The notes: generated by a model from the sequence alone, not told the origin. A stretch of 64,000 bases of DNA from Engraulis encrasicolus (GCF_034702125.1 NC_085873.1:54468938-54532937); one strand, 5' to 3'. Shown: positions 11,558 through 23,437, counted from the stretch's first letter. Made by a program: numbers and translations.

Positions 11558-11824
11558 ATTGAGGCAGTCGGTTCATATGCAAAATAGGGAGGCGGAGCAC
11601 TCGGAGGGTCACAGGCAGCCTCAAAATGAATGGCAGTGAACGAGAAGCCAGCGTATTGAAGGATAAAACTCGCTGTTTTGAACTTGTAATCCTTCAAAGT
11701 TCACAGCTTGCCTCGTGAATTCAGGGAAATGACAAAAAGTGGGACAAGCATACATACATCCAGATGACCACGAGCACTTGTAGAATCCACAGTCCCCCCC
11801 CCCCAGCTCAGTCTGACAGCTGTC
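11558..11824 (+). repeat. Outer inverted-repeat arm, left
   Basis: The stretch recurs inverted at 14,345-14,628; matching phrases include TTCATATGCAAAATAGGGAG, ACGAGCACTTGTAGAATCCA and GACAGCTGTC. The arms are about 270-285 bp and by eye mostly identical, with a short insertion in the right arm. Together they look like the arms of a foldback element whose loop received the TTAA element at 11,975-14,281. Confidence 0.8.
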
Positions 11825-11881
11825 TAAACGCTCTCGGAGAAGTTCTATTACGAGAGGTTCCACTCGCCGGGTACTGCACTG

Positions 11882-11955
11882 TAGGGGCGCCAACGGAGGA
11901 CTGCCGACTACATTCAGAATGAATGGGCTGCGCTCTCGTCTCGACAGCGCCCCTA
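11882..11955. mobile_element. Small palindromic element, 74 bp
   Basis: TAGGGGCGCCAACGGAGG at the left and TCGACAGCGCCCCTA at the right are inverted ends. It is present only on the left side of the large inverted repeat, so it was gained after the arms formed. Confidence 0.45.
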
Positions 11956-11974
11956 ACTGCAGGCATGGGTTTAA

Positions 11975-14089
11975 CACTAGAACTACCAGGATTTTTCTGC
12001 CTACCTAGAAGTACCAGAGAGGGGTCATTTGACCCTGTGGCTTTTACCTAATACACTAATCACTCATTTTGTTATGGTAATGAGGCTGTTAGGGGCCGTG
12101 TGTGGGGTGAGGGGTGAGGGGGTCACACCTTACAGTGCTAACAGCCAAGACAAACAGGGACAGACCGCTTCTTCCCAAGGGCTGTCAGCCTCCAAAATCA
12201 CCACAGGTAAATAGCAACTTGCATGAAGATATCAGCAATAAAGACAGATAGCACAGTTTGGCGGACAGTTTCTTACCGTTTTTCTCCATTGGTTTGGCTC
12301 ATTTCTTGAAACTGAGATGTCATTCTCAAAACATGGACAAATCCCAAAACTAATTTGCAGTTCCTCACAACAGAATGGCATTTATCATTGCTTTCATCAA
12401 ATTTCAAATGCTTTTGTACATGTCTCAATCATTTAGTACATCCTTGCAAATGGCTATGTACAAGTATCCTACAGTTAACACAATCAGCTTACATTTAGTA
12501 GAATTTTCAACTGAATGTACCTTGCTGATCTATCCCAATTGGTTGATTCTCAGTGTAATGGTTGTCCTGAAAACATGTCAGCACATTTTCTTCATATAAG
12601 TCATCAATGAACGAACGTGTGAATGTCCCATGTGATCATGACGAATCATATGACTGCAACCAGATAATGGTTGAATTACAGTTTTTCTCGATTGTTTTGG
12701 CTCATTTCTTGAAACTGAGATGACATTCCTATAACCATTGGGTCATTTGGCCAAACATTCTTACACTTCTGCACAACAGTTCAGATAACTAGCAAAATGT
12801 CATATACCTCCCAAAACACCTCATTCTTGCATCAGCACTAAACCGCCTGACATATAAATAGTCAGTACCATCAAAATGGCATAGATCCTTCTCAATTGCT
12901 TTGGCTCATTAGCATTCATTTAGTCCTTCTGTCAAAATAAACTGGATGGTTCAGCATAACTACATGGATCCTCATCACTCGCTCATATCACCACAAAAAC
13001 AGTTTACCCATGTGTCAAAACTAAATTTCTTCCCCACATATATCATCAGTACCCTCAAAATACATTGTCCCTTTGCCATTGTGTAAGCACTGCCAGTCAA
13101 AATGGTTAGGTGTTTTATCTACGTTCAGCTAACAGATTTCGACTATGTATAAAAATGAAAAAGTGAGTGAAACTATTGAAGTTTGACAACACAGATAATT
13201 TACCAAGGACATTTATCAGTAACTTTCTTTACTGTAAATTCATATACAGAAAGTAATGCCCATATATCACAGGTTTCTCATGGGTTTGGCTCATTTCTCA
13301 AAACAGAGATAACATGGACAAATGCCAAAGCAACTAGCAACTGTTCAAAACAGAATGTCGTTTGAAAAAATGTCATGAAATTAGCCAAATAACATGGAAA
13401 CTGTAGTATACACGGTTGTAAAATTATTTTCTACTAACTAGTAAAGTTACAATACCATCTGACCTGTTGAACACTGTCATGAATTTACTATGTAATGAAA
13501 TTCTTAAAATATGATGTCCTTGACAGTTTTGGGAACTGCATAGACCACTTTGCATATGATGACTTAAGCTTACACAATGAAATAATGCTGACGTGTTTTG
13601 GAGAGGGCAACCATTAGACTGAGAATTGTCTAATTCGTTTAGATAAGCAAGGTGAATTTATTTGGAAAATGTGCTGAATGTATGCTGAATGTGTCAACTG
13701 AAGGGTATTTGTACATATCCATCTGCAGAGATGTACTAAACATTTGAGACATGTACAAAGCATTTGATATCTGATGAAAGCAATGAAAAATGCCATTCTG
13801 TTTTGGGATATTGCAAGTTGGTTTGGGGATTTGTCCGTGTTGTTTTGAGAATGTCATCTCAGTTTCGAGAAATTAGCCAAACCAATCGAGAAAAACTGTA
13901 ACGTGTGAATCTCCCATGCCATGTGACCATAACGACTCATGTGAATGCAACCTGGCAATTGTTAGATGGATAAATACCAGTGCATGTGGACTACTGCTTC
14001 ATTTCCCTCAAGAATTTTGTGGTGAAAGAAGCTCCTCTCCAAGGAACGAAGATGCAGAGATACAGCACTCAACAGGCATTGGAAATGAT

Positions 14090-14134
<45 letters not shown>

Positions 14135-14281
14135 CTGTGTCTCAAGTGACAGCTGTGAGCTGCTAACAGCCACATTTCCACAACAAAAGGAGTGTCCGCA
14201 GGGGGTCCAAAGGGTCAAATGACCCCCTTGTGGGGCTTTTAGGTAAAAAGGTCAATTGACCCCTCCGTGGTAGTTCTAGTG
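11975..14281. mobile_element. TTAA-bounded (piggyBac-like) element, 2.3 kb, no transposase
   Basis: Inverted ends CACTAGAACTACCA and TGGTAGTTCTAGTG, 14 bp perfect, lie between TTAA at 11,971-11,974 and TTAA at 14,282-14,285. Subterminal GGGTCA(W)TTGACCC-type palindromes occur near both ends (12,023; 14,208; 14,248). TTAA target duplication fits piggyBac or Kolobok-like elements. No transposase frame remains. A second family of repeats (12,276-13,898) and a (CA)n run (14,091-14,127) sit inside it. Confidence 0.75.
12276..13898. mobile_element. Nested Tc1/mariner-like MITE cluster (GTTTTTCTC ends, TA sites)
   Basis: The left end CCGTTTTTCTCCATTGG and the right end CCAATCGAGAAAAACTG are inverted, each next to TA. 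The inner 330 bp behind each end are also inverted repeats of each other, for example AAATGCTTTTGTACATGTCT against GACATGTACAAAGCATTTGA. Further end-like copies at 12,678, 12,889 and 13,270 show several insertions of the same family into one another. The same ends define the element at 37,136-37,606. Confidence 0.7.
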
Positions 14282-14344
14282 TTAAATAGCGAGAAGGCTG
14301 TAAATAGTGTACCCTCCGAATGCCCCGCTCGCTGGGTGCGTTCT

Positions 14345-14628
14345 GACAGCTGTCAAACTGAGCTGATAGGGGGGGGGACTGTGGATTCTACAAGTGCTCG
14401 TGGTCATCTGGATGTATGTATGATTATCCCACTTTTTTGTCTTTTTCCTGAATTCACGAGGCAGGCAGTGAACTTTGAAGAAGTTTCCCAGGACGATTAT
14501 TAGTTCAAAACAGCGAGTTTTATCCTTCAATACGCGGGCTCCTCGTTCACTGCCATTCATTTTGAGGCTGCCTGTGACCCTCCGAGTGCTCCGCCTCCCT
14601 ATTTTGCATATGAACCGACTGCCTCAAT
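14345..14628 (-). repeat. Outer inverted-repeat arm, right
   Basis: Inverted copy of 11,558-11,824. The order of matching blocks is continuous from GACAGCTGTC inside to ACTGCCTCAAT outside. Both arms end outward at the same word (ATTGAGGCAGTCGG), giving a sharp outer boundary. Confidence 0.8.
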
Positions 14629-14715
14629 GGTATGGGAAAGTTGCACCAAAGAGGTGGATCTAACGTCATTTTGTTTCTTTTCCGGTATCCACTTTATGTC
14701 GGGTGAACGCCCCTT

Positions 14716-14760
14716 TAGGAGACCTTCGGTTAGGAGACCTTCGGTTAGGAGACCTTTGGA
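14716..14760. repeat. 15-bp tandem repeat, three units
   Basis: TTAGGAGACCTTCGG occurs three times in a row, the last with one change. Confidence 0.85.
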
Positions 14761-14963
14761 GTCCTGAGGTTGAGAATAAATGGAGTCCCCTTAGCGCTGT
14801 AGATGGCGGGAGCGCACGAAGAAGTAGGGGACAACGCCCCCTTAGGAGACCCAACTTGAGCACACGCTTTTGCATTGAGTGGGCGTGTTTTGCGTTATCT
14901 TGCTCTTATCCAGTATTTTTGGTTAAAACAGAAACATGTGGGACTGTGAGGACGGTCTCTGGA

Positions 14964-15388
14964 CAGGGCTGGACTGGGGGAGAAATAGGGCCCGGGCACA
15001 TTTGGCTTAAAGGGGCCCCTCATGGGGGAGAAATAGGGCCCGGGCACTTTTGGCTTAAAGGGGCCCCTCATGGGGGAGAAATAGGGCCCGGGCACTTTTG
15101 GCTTAAAGGGGCCCCTCATGGGGGAGAAATAGGGCCCGGGCACTTTTGGCTTAAAGGGGCCCCTCATGGGGGAGAAATAGGGCCTGGGCACTTTTGGCTT
15201 AAAGGGCCCTTCATAACTAACGGTGCAGAACTGACTCACCGGTGGGCCCCGCACCTTCGTGGGCCCCTATTTTCAGAAATGTTGAAAAAACCCCCCACCT
15301 TTTTTTTACATTTCTGAAAATAGGGGACCACGAGGGTGCAGTGCCCAACGGGAAACGCCCAGTATGTCAGATGGCCAGTCCAGTCCGG
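14964..15388 (+). mobile_element. hAT MITE family 2 with five internal units, 8-bp TSD
   Basis: Starts CAGGGCTGGACTGGGGGAG and ends GGCCAGTCCAGTCCGG. TCTCTGGA flanks both sides (14,956-14,963 and 15,389-15,396). Inside are five tandem units of about 49 bp (GGGAGAAATAGGGCCCGGGC, GGCTTAAAGGGGCCCCTCAT). A palindromic stretch with poly-C/poly-T loop (CCCCTATTTTCAGAAAT...) follows. The compact relative at 21,058 has no unit expansion. Confidence 0.9.
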
Positions 15389-15406
15389 TCTCTGGAGGAT
15401 GACTCT

Positions 15407-15712
15407 GTGTGCATTACAATATGCGACCTTGCCTCCTCCACTTGTGCTTGTCTCCTTGTACCAGGAAGTAATACGTCATGATGACATCACTGACCACAGC
15501 ATTATATTTCAATATCTTGCAAAAGCTCAATTGTAAAGCCTTCTTCTCATTTTCAGTTGGGATGGTGAATGGAAATCAGTCCCTCAAAAGTTGTTGTGGC
15601 TAGACTCACAGCTGGGAAACTTTATCGGTTTCTCCACGGACGAGGGGGCCAGGAGGTGGGGCAAGGAGACAAGCACAAGTGGAGGAGGCAAGGTCGCATA
15701 TTGTAACGCACT
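15407..15712. mobile_element. MITE with ~52-bp terminal inverted repeats
   Basis: GCATTACAATATGCGACCTT and CCTCCTCCACTTGTGCTTGT on the left recur inverted on the right (ACAAGCACAAGTGGAGGAGG, AAGGTCGCATATTGTAAC). About 200 bp lie between. The target duplication is unclear, so the superfamily is left open. It begins 11 bases after the TSD of the preceding hAT element. Confidence 0.75.
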
Positions 15713-16916
<1,204 letters not shown>

Positions 16917-18069
16917 GAGAAAAGAGCCTGGGGGCAAACAAACATCCCCCACAGTGATTTACTGGACTCATCCATCATCTCTCCTCTGAATTAGTGTTGT
17001 TATGTCTCAGGCTAAAAGTCTGGATGTCTCATTAGGCCTGTGGGATATTATCTCTCCTCAGCACTTTAAAGATAGCTGCTCACTTTTACTGTAACAGCTA
17101 CATTTAGAGTAGAGTAACATTTTAGATCAATTTTTGTCAACTACGAGTGAATGCTTTATATATGTACCAAAGATTTGGAAAAATAAAAAATATATATCCT
17201 GTGGCACACCAAAAGGACAAATAGCCAACTTGCTCCTCATTTTATGATCTGATTTGCCAGGCTAAGTATTTTGCCCTCAAAATTGTCAACTGCTATTGGG
17301 TAGATGACGTGTCATGTAAATTTTGCTGTCGCAGGCTCTTAAAATTAAGTAAATTCATGCTTTCAAAATTGTCAATGCTTTAAATGATTAAACTAATGTC
17401 GTTGTTGTGAAAAAGTAATGTGTAATAAATCCAGAGCTTAAATAAGTATACTTAATTTTGAGTCAAATGCCACATTTGTCCTATGGTGCGACTGAGGCAA
17501 GCCTGGTTCTCCATATTAAAACATTTTTAAATAAATAATCAAAGCTCAGTCATTTGTCTAAACAACCCTGGCATGTTTTTCAAGGTGTCTATTTTAGCAA
17601 GTGGCAATGCTTCATTTTTTCCCCTGTTTTTCTGAGACCATTTAGACTAATGAAACTTTGTAACAGAAAACAATGTCCTGTGGTGTGACATCATATTTTT
17701 GGTTAATTCTGTAGATAATTATCTATTGTTGAAGTTCCAGTCAGCGGTACATAAATTGTGACTTGAGACCCTTAAGAAGCCAATGGCAAGGGTGGAGTTT
17801 AGGTTTTTCTCTCAGAGTTCTTCAATCAATCAATTATGTTTTGCTACCATAAGGTTTATTAGTTTTGTAGTCCTTTGGTGTGACAGCCATAAAATACATT
17901 TTGACAATAGTGTATATTTTTCATATTTTTTTCTTATGTAGATGTATGAAAATGCATCTTACTAAAGGTGAAATTGTATTTCAGTTGGCAACGATATGGC
18001 TTTAAATTAACTCAAAAGCTCAAAGGTCCTATGGTGTGATGGTAAAAGTCCTATGGTGTGATGGTAAAA

Positions 18070-18110
18070 GTCCTATGGTGTGACACTTTGAAGTATCACA
18101 CCAAAGGACA
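18070..18110. other. Perfect-stem hairpin formed by two facing motifs
   Basis: Forward motif GTCCTATGGTGTGACA and inverted motif TCACACCAAAGGACA face each other across about 10 bases, giving a stem of roughly 14 bp with one mismatch. A second inverted motif follows 20 bases further on. Confidence 0.7.
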
Positions 18111-18384
18111 AACAGGTCACACCAAAGGACTAGATATCTGAGAAATAGGTTTTAAAACAACTGGTTGTACATGTTTTGTTTATTTTGTTGTTTGACTAGA
18201 TAAATATTGTGTATTCAAATTACTTATTCCTTTATTGGCCATTGGAATTTATACTTTGATGCATTGTTGATGAATATTTGCTGTTGATTCTAGATACTGT
18301 CAAAGGATATAAAATGTCATTAATGGTGCTTTGAAACCATAAAATACAACGGTAACAGTGAAGGAAAGATGAGTGAGAGAGTAT

Positions 18385-18586
18385 AGATACGATACGATAC
18401 GATACGATGATACTTTATTGTCAGTTTGCACTGAAATTCAGTTTGCGTCCCTGAGCAACACTCGTTAAGACGAAACAGAATACAGAAAACAGAAAAACAG
18501 AAAAACATAGGCCTACACAATAACATCACATCACAAGACTATTGCACAGCTGACAAAACAAAAGACACAGGCCTATGTACAGGTAA

Positions 18587-18618
<32 letters not shown>

Positions 18619-18991
18619 TACATACACCCCACATAACTTGAAGATAATACCACCATGAAGTAATAAATACTATGTAGTCTTACAACTGATTTAGCAAAAG
18701 AATAGATTGATGTATGAAAGCATGTTTAAGTCTGTTGCGGTTGAAGCGGGGAACTCTGAAACGCCTACTTGAGGGTAATGGCTGATATTCTTGGTAGAGA
18801 GTGTGTGTGATATCTGTAGAGATGCATGTGGCCAGTCGGAGCATACTTTTATTATGGGCTTCCTGGAATAGGTTTGCTATGGGCAGCCCAATGATCTTAG
18901 AGCAGATTTTAATTTGCCGTTGGAGTTTTGCTTTATCTTTTACAGAGAGGCTATTATACCAATAGAGAAGTATAGATGAATAAAGTATGCT
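18385..18991 (-). mobile_element. LINE 3' fragment (Rex1/L2-like), minus strand
   Basis: On the minus strand the fragment runs from the C-terminal end of a reverse-transcriptase ORF, through a 3' UTR with a (GTAT)n run, to a 3' end in CTGACAATAAAGTATCATCG and a (GTATC)n tail. It is strongly 5'-truncated. It sits inside the GTCCTATGGTGTGACA motif cluster, so it was inserted after that sequence existed. Confidence 0.75.
18680..18991 (-). pseudogene. C-terminal ~103 codons of a LINE reverse-transcriptase ORF
   Basis: Reading the minus strand from 18,991 gives an uninterrupted frame that ends in TAA at 18,680-18,682. It contains LQRQIKICSKIIGLPI, then LPSSRRFRVPRFNRNR, then a terminal SILLLNQL. 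This is the layout of the C-terminal domain of fish Rex1/L2-type LINE ORF2 (compare [19 protein letters not shown] and [17 protein letters not shown] in the LINE at 47.6 kb). There is no start codon because the element is 5'-truncated, so simple ATG-to-stop searches miss it. It cannot be functional on its own. Confidence 0.8.
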
Positions 18992-19712
18992 GTGGAGAGC
19001 TCAATATAGCATAAATGTGCTGTCCAGCTTGAGATACCAAACAGGCACTGGCCACTACACACTACAGGTTCAATGGTGTGACAGTCATAGCATACCTACA
19101 AAGAGGGTGAGGTATGATGGTCATGCCAACGTCACACTTCAGTATGAGTCTTATGAGCTCTGCAGGTTAAATTTAATGACCACATGGCTGTCATTAAGTG
19201 TTAGGATAGGCTGAAAATCTATGACTTAAAGACGTATAAGCATAAAGTGTAGGTCAATATTGACTATACAACATTACATTATGATCAAAAGACAAAATAA
19301 TCATGCTGATACATTTGTTTCTGGCTCAGTTTTGCATTTCTGTCCTTTAGTGTGACATGAATGTCCTACGGTGTGACATTTTTAAAACGCTCAGATATTT
19401 GTTTGAGCTTAACAATAAATTTGATAAACATTGAATATTGCATTAGAGAAGAACAAATTATCATCCCTGAAATGCTAGTATAAATTCAGACAATTTTGAA
19501 CATTTAAAAAGAAAGATATCCCTATATTTCCTCGAAGGTTTCTAATAAGCTCACCTCTAATGGGAAAAAAATCCTTAAATGGTTATTTCTCATTAAATTA
19601 AGACTTTAAAAAATTCAATAAATATGAAGAGTGTAACAATGTTCATAAAACTCCATCAAGCCATTTCTACATTACTTAATATATGTATTTCTTAATGTCA
19701 CACCAAAGGACA

Positions 19713-20282
19713 TATTTTCAGCAAATTGCTTTATCAACGTAAATAAATAATCAATTAATAGACCAACATTGTGACCACTTGGATTTTTTGAAAGATTAAT
19801 TGCTGCACTATGTAGACATATACTTTTTCCCCTCATAAACAATGTTTTGTAAAAAAAAAAAAAACATTTTTTTCTGCTTAACTGTCATCTACCCTATTAT
19901 GTCTCACTGGCATAGCGGTGGCCAGTAAGCCAAAAGCTTTGTGGTTTGCAAAACGTTTCAGATGCTACAGTAGAGTATATTGCAAGCAGTCTTGTTCATC
20001 ATTAAAAACACTACAGCACATACTGTAGACAGCTAGCAAACTCACAGAGCATTCCATAGCATGAGTTATAGCTGGCCAACATCTGCACATGGGATCACAT
20101 AGTAATTAAAATAAGATGTCATGTCCCACTGTGACGCCAGTGAGAAATCTACAGGCCTGTAGAGTATACAGTGCAATACAGTACAGTCTTCCAATAAACC
20201 TGCAAACCTCATTTGTGTGTTAAGGAGACAAGAGTACTTCAGGGAGTCTGTAGGGGGTACCAGTCAAGAAGTGCACTGTAGA
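19713..20282. other. Unannotated non-coding stretch
   Basis: AT-rich, with no ORF, exon or element end recognised. Confidence 0.5.
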
Positions 20283-20606
20283 GTAAACATATACTGTACC
20301 TCATAGATCAGGTAAACATATACTGTACCTCATAGATCAGGTAAACATATACTGTACCTCATAGATCAGGTAAACATATACTGTACCTCATAGATCAGGT
20401 AAACATATACTGTACCTCATAGATCAGGTAAACATATACTGTACCTCATAGATCAGGTAAACATATACTGTACCTCATAGATCAGGTAAACATATACTGT
20501 ACCTCATAGATCAGGTAAACATATACTGTACCTCATAGATCAGGTAAACATGCTGTACCTCATAGATCAGGTAAACCTATGCTGTACCTCATAGATCAGG
20601 GTAAAT
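20283..20606. repeat. 29-bp minisatellite, ~11 units
   Basis: Unit GTAAACATATACTGTACCTC plus ATAGATCAG. Nine units are virtually identical, and the last two have degenerated, which suggests recent expansion. Confidence 0.97.
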
Positions 20607-20660
20607 GGGTTTGTGTGTCTGGCTCCGCTAGACAGTCTGCTGGCTATAGGTAAGGAGGCA

Positions 20661-20705
20661 GAGAGAGAGAAAGAGAGAGAGAGAGCGAGAGAGAGAGAGA
20701 GAGAG
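20661..20705. repeat. (GA)n microsatellite
   Basis: Short GA repeat with AA and GC interruptions. Confidence 0.9.
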
Positions 20706-20747
20706 GTGTAACTGTAGTTTGTTGGATCCAGATCACAGGTCCTTAAA

Positions 20748-21022
20748 TGCCAAGAGTCTTGCTGGTCCTGTTGTCACCGCTCCAAAGGGTGTAGCGTCTT
20801 GCTGGTCCTGTTGTCAACGCTCCAAAGGGTGTTGGGACTCGACTCTTGCAGCCTGTTGTCAACGCTCCAAAGGGTGTTGGGACTCGACTCTTGTGGACTT
20901 ACACACTCAACCTGGCGCTCAGCTCAGGCCTCACTTTTCCATTACATCACATCCTGTCACAGCTCAGTCCTCACGTTTCCATGACAACCTGGTGCTCTGT
21001 CCTCACGTTTCCATGACAACCT
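20748..21022. repeat. Two small tandem repeats
   Basis: Units of about 50-57 bp ending in CGCTCCAAAGGGTGT occur three times at 20,748-20,900. Units with CTCACGTTTCCATGACAACC occur two to three times at 20,925-21,022. Confidence 0.85.
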
Positions 21023-21057
21023 GTCACAGCAGGTCTGACTGTAGAATTCCATGTTAC

Positions 21058-21227
21058 CTGGGCTGGACTGGGGGAGAAATACGGCCGGGCACTTTTTTTG
21101 CTTGAAGGGAACCCTCATGATTAGTGGCACAGAACTTTTTTTTTCAACATTTCTGAAAAAAGGGTCCCACGAGGGTGTGGGGCCCACCGGGAAATCCCCG
21201 CTATGCCACATGGCCAGTCCGGCCCTG
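21058..21227 (+). mobile_element. hAT MITE family 2, compact 170-bp copy, 8-bp TSD
   Basis: Starts CTGGGCTGGACTGGGGG and ends GGCCAGTCCGGCCCTG. Perfect CATGTTAC flanks it at 21,050-21,057 and 21,228-21,235. It has one internal unit only, so it shows what the family looks like without minisatellite expansion. Confidence 0.92.
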
Positions 21228-21614
21228 CATGTTACTGCGTTGACTTGGGGCCAATCTCCCATCAGCTCCCATGTCCAACCAGCTCTCACTTGTCGACTTG
21301 TTACTAAGGGGTAAGGCATGAACAGGAACGGTGCAGACCAGGCGGTTGCCTTGGGCACCAAATGTCTTGGGGGCACCAGGTCCCACAGAATTAGAACATT
21401 TAGCGAATTAAAGCATTAATATTAAAGCTTTATATTGGCAATTATTATTAATGGGCACTCAGTACATATGGAGGTAGTAGATTACACATTCCAATTTCTA
21501 ATTCTACCAAAAACGAAGAGGGGTGCTCGACTATAGGGCACCAAATTGTCTAGAACTAGCTCTGGGCGTGCAGTACTATAAACTGTTCCCTTTCGAGCGT
21601 TTTAGTTTTGTATA

Positions 21615-21962
21615 CAGTATATCACGAAAGTGAACACTCTTCCCAGTTTTTGCAGATTTGCGAGTATATCTTTTCATAGGAAAGCATTACAGAAATTTCA
21701 TTTTGACACAATGATTACCTTTTAACAACATATTTAACCGCTTACATTTCTTGTTCACTCAGAAAAAAAACTAAATGCAGCCATTAATGTTTGAACGTGT
21801 ACTCACAAAAGTGAGTACACCCCAGATTAAAATCCGGTACAGAAGGGGCTGTGTTGGCTTGAATCGTCTCGAAATGAAAAGGCATTAAAAGGGAGGTCAT
21901 CAGTGTGCGTTTCTTCTGTACCGGATTTTAATGAGGGTTGTACTCACTTTCGTGATATACTG
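21615..21962. mobile_element. Tc1/mariner-type MITE, TA target site
   Basis: Inverted ends CAGTATATCACGAAAGTGA and CACTTTCGTGATATACTG are each flanked by TA. A second, inner palindrome (TTAAAATCCGGTACAGAAG at 21,833 against CTTCTGTACCGGATTTTAA at 21,913) lies toward the right end. Confidence 0.85.
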
Positions 21963-22380
21963 TACCTACAGGGCAAATGATGGCTGTATGATGATAAACA
22001 TGGGTACTTACTGCCTAATGTTAACATATTTCCCGAGACTTATTTAGTTTTTGAAGAGGAAGGGAAAAACCCACCCGTTGACAATTACAGCACAAATCAA
22101 GCGTTTAATTGGTTTACACATCTACACACACCCAGATGGTTTTGATTGCAACTCCAAAACGGGCATTGGAAATTAGCCTATGGCTACAAATGCTATGATA
22201 CTTATCTGTTAGGTTGTTGTACAGCCTACATGATGTGTATTTGTCCCTACTCAAATAAACCATAACTGAACTGAATACAAAGGGCTACCTATTCTTCTTA
22301 ACTGCATACCAGATTTTCATGGGAAAAGAACAGTTTGGTCATCGCAAGTCATCTTACTTTTTTAGTTTAATGATATTTAA

Positions 22381-22739
22381 AGAGACACTGTGCAGGAAAT
22401 GGTCAAAAAAGGTACTGCAACTATGCTGCTCGTTGAAACTGGGCTGCCTATTGCCATTTTTGATCTTTACATGAAGATTTACTAAGTAATAAACAAATAT
22501 TTTCTATTATGGTCCAAGTACAGTCATTTTTGCAGCTAAAAATGGTTATTTTTGGAAATTCAAAATGGCAGACCATGGAGAAGATCCCCCTTTTCATGTA
22601 TGAAAAGTGCAATTGTTCAAGTCATAATGAATACTTGGAATTTGATGCTGGTGGTAAGTATTCATGAAAAAGGTAACATTAGTGAATGGGCAACATGAAT
22701 TCTGGAAATAAACAACTAAAAATCTCACATAGTGTCCCT
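22381..22739 (-). mobile_element. TTAA-type MITE (AGGGACACTGTG ends), complete
   Basis: Ends AGAGACACTGTG and CACATAGTGTCCCT are flanked by TTAA at 22,377-22,380 and 22,740-22,743. The whole element is an inverted relative of 59,977-60,220 and 36,822-37,132. The TTAA target fits a piggyBac-like origin. Confidence 0.85.
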
Positions 22740-22847
22740 TTAACCGATATTAGTATCCAATTTATTCTGGCCTGCTCATTTCAATGTCATACGCGTGCAG
22801 AATTTCCCGTCAGGTAATTCAGGTTGGACTTCTCAAGAGTCAAGCGT

Positions 22848-22925
22848 CAAGCGTACTTTATTGTCAAAAATCTATGTAACAGGGTTAGCACAGAAGTTTG
22901 AAATTGCTTTTCACCAATCTCCAAT
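22848..22925 (-). mobile_element. LINE or SINE 3'-end fragment
   Basis: The minus strand reads TTTTGACAATAAAGTACGC followed by TTGACGCTTGAC. This matches the ATTGACAATAAAAC...(ACTTG)n end style of the LINEs at 28.6 and 49.7 kb. Confidence 0.55.
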
Positions 22926-23130
22926 GTGCAGTTTAACTAAAACATTTAAATAAGACATTGACAAGAATCTCTCTCTCAACCCCATCAACCCCCCCCCCCC
23001 CACCACACACACACACACACCTTTCCTTTCTCTCCTTCCCTGTCCTGTCAAAAAACAAGAAAAAAAGACTTCTGGCCGTTGAATTATTTAGCACTAGCTG
23101 CTGCTACCAGAGAACCTCTAATATGGCTTT

Positions 23131-23437
23131 CAGGCCGACCAGAACGGAGCCGGTGTCGGTGCTCGCGCCAGTTACATTCGGCACTGAAGTGTTTGTCTGC
23201 GAACCGCCAGTGTTCATACCGGGCTCTGAACTTTTTCCGCACGTGACTGTGTTACCCGGATGAACCTGCTGACGACCACGCTGTCGTCACGGTTCGCAGA
23301 GAAAAACCTAGTATTTTGCGGTTCGCATTGCGAACCAATTTTCTGGTTCGCGAACGCAAACATCTGTGGCGTGAACACGACAGTCGGTTCGCCATTAGGT
23401 GCGGGAACGGGCTCCAGCACGGTTCTCAGTCGGCCTG
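23131..23437. mobile_element. CpG-rich candidate MITE with ~30-bp imperfect inverted ends
   Basis: CAGGCCGACCAGAACGGAGC on the left and GGTTCTCAGTCGGCCTG on the right are imperfectly inverted. The interior is unusually rich in CpG and in GGTTCGC/GCGAACC words. No convincing target duplication was found. Confidence 0.5.

Larger units (their letters stand above)
17197..19712. other. Dispersed cluster of GTCCTATGGTGTGACA-like motifs, both orientations
   Basis: Forward copies (GTCCTNTGGTGTGACA) start at 17,478, 17,675, 17,870, 18,026, 18,048, 18,070, 19,068, 19,342 and 19,363. Inverted copies lie at about 17,204 (imperfect), 18,096, 18,116 and 19,697. Sequence between motifs is AT-rich and not itself repeated, except for a 22-bp tandem triplet at 18,026-18,085. 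A LINE fragment interrupts the cluster. Subterminal transposase-binding repeats of a degraded DNA transposon would look like this. So would a cluster of protein-binding sites: GGTGTGA is the T-box half-site core. Function is unknown. Confidence 0.7.
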
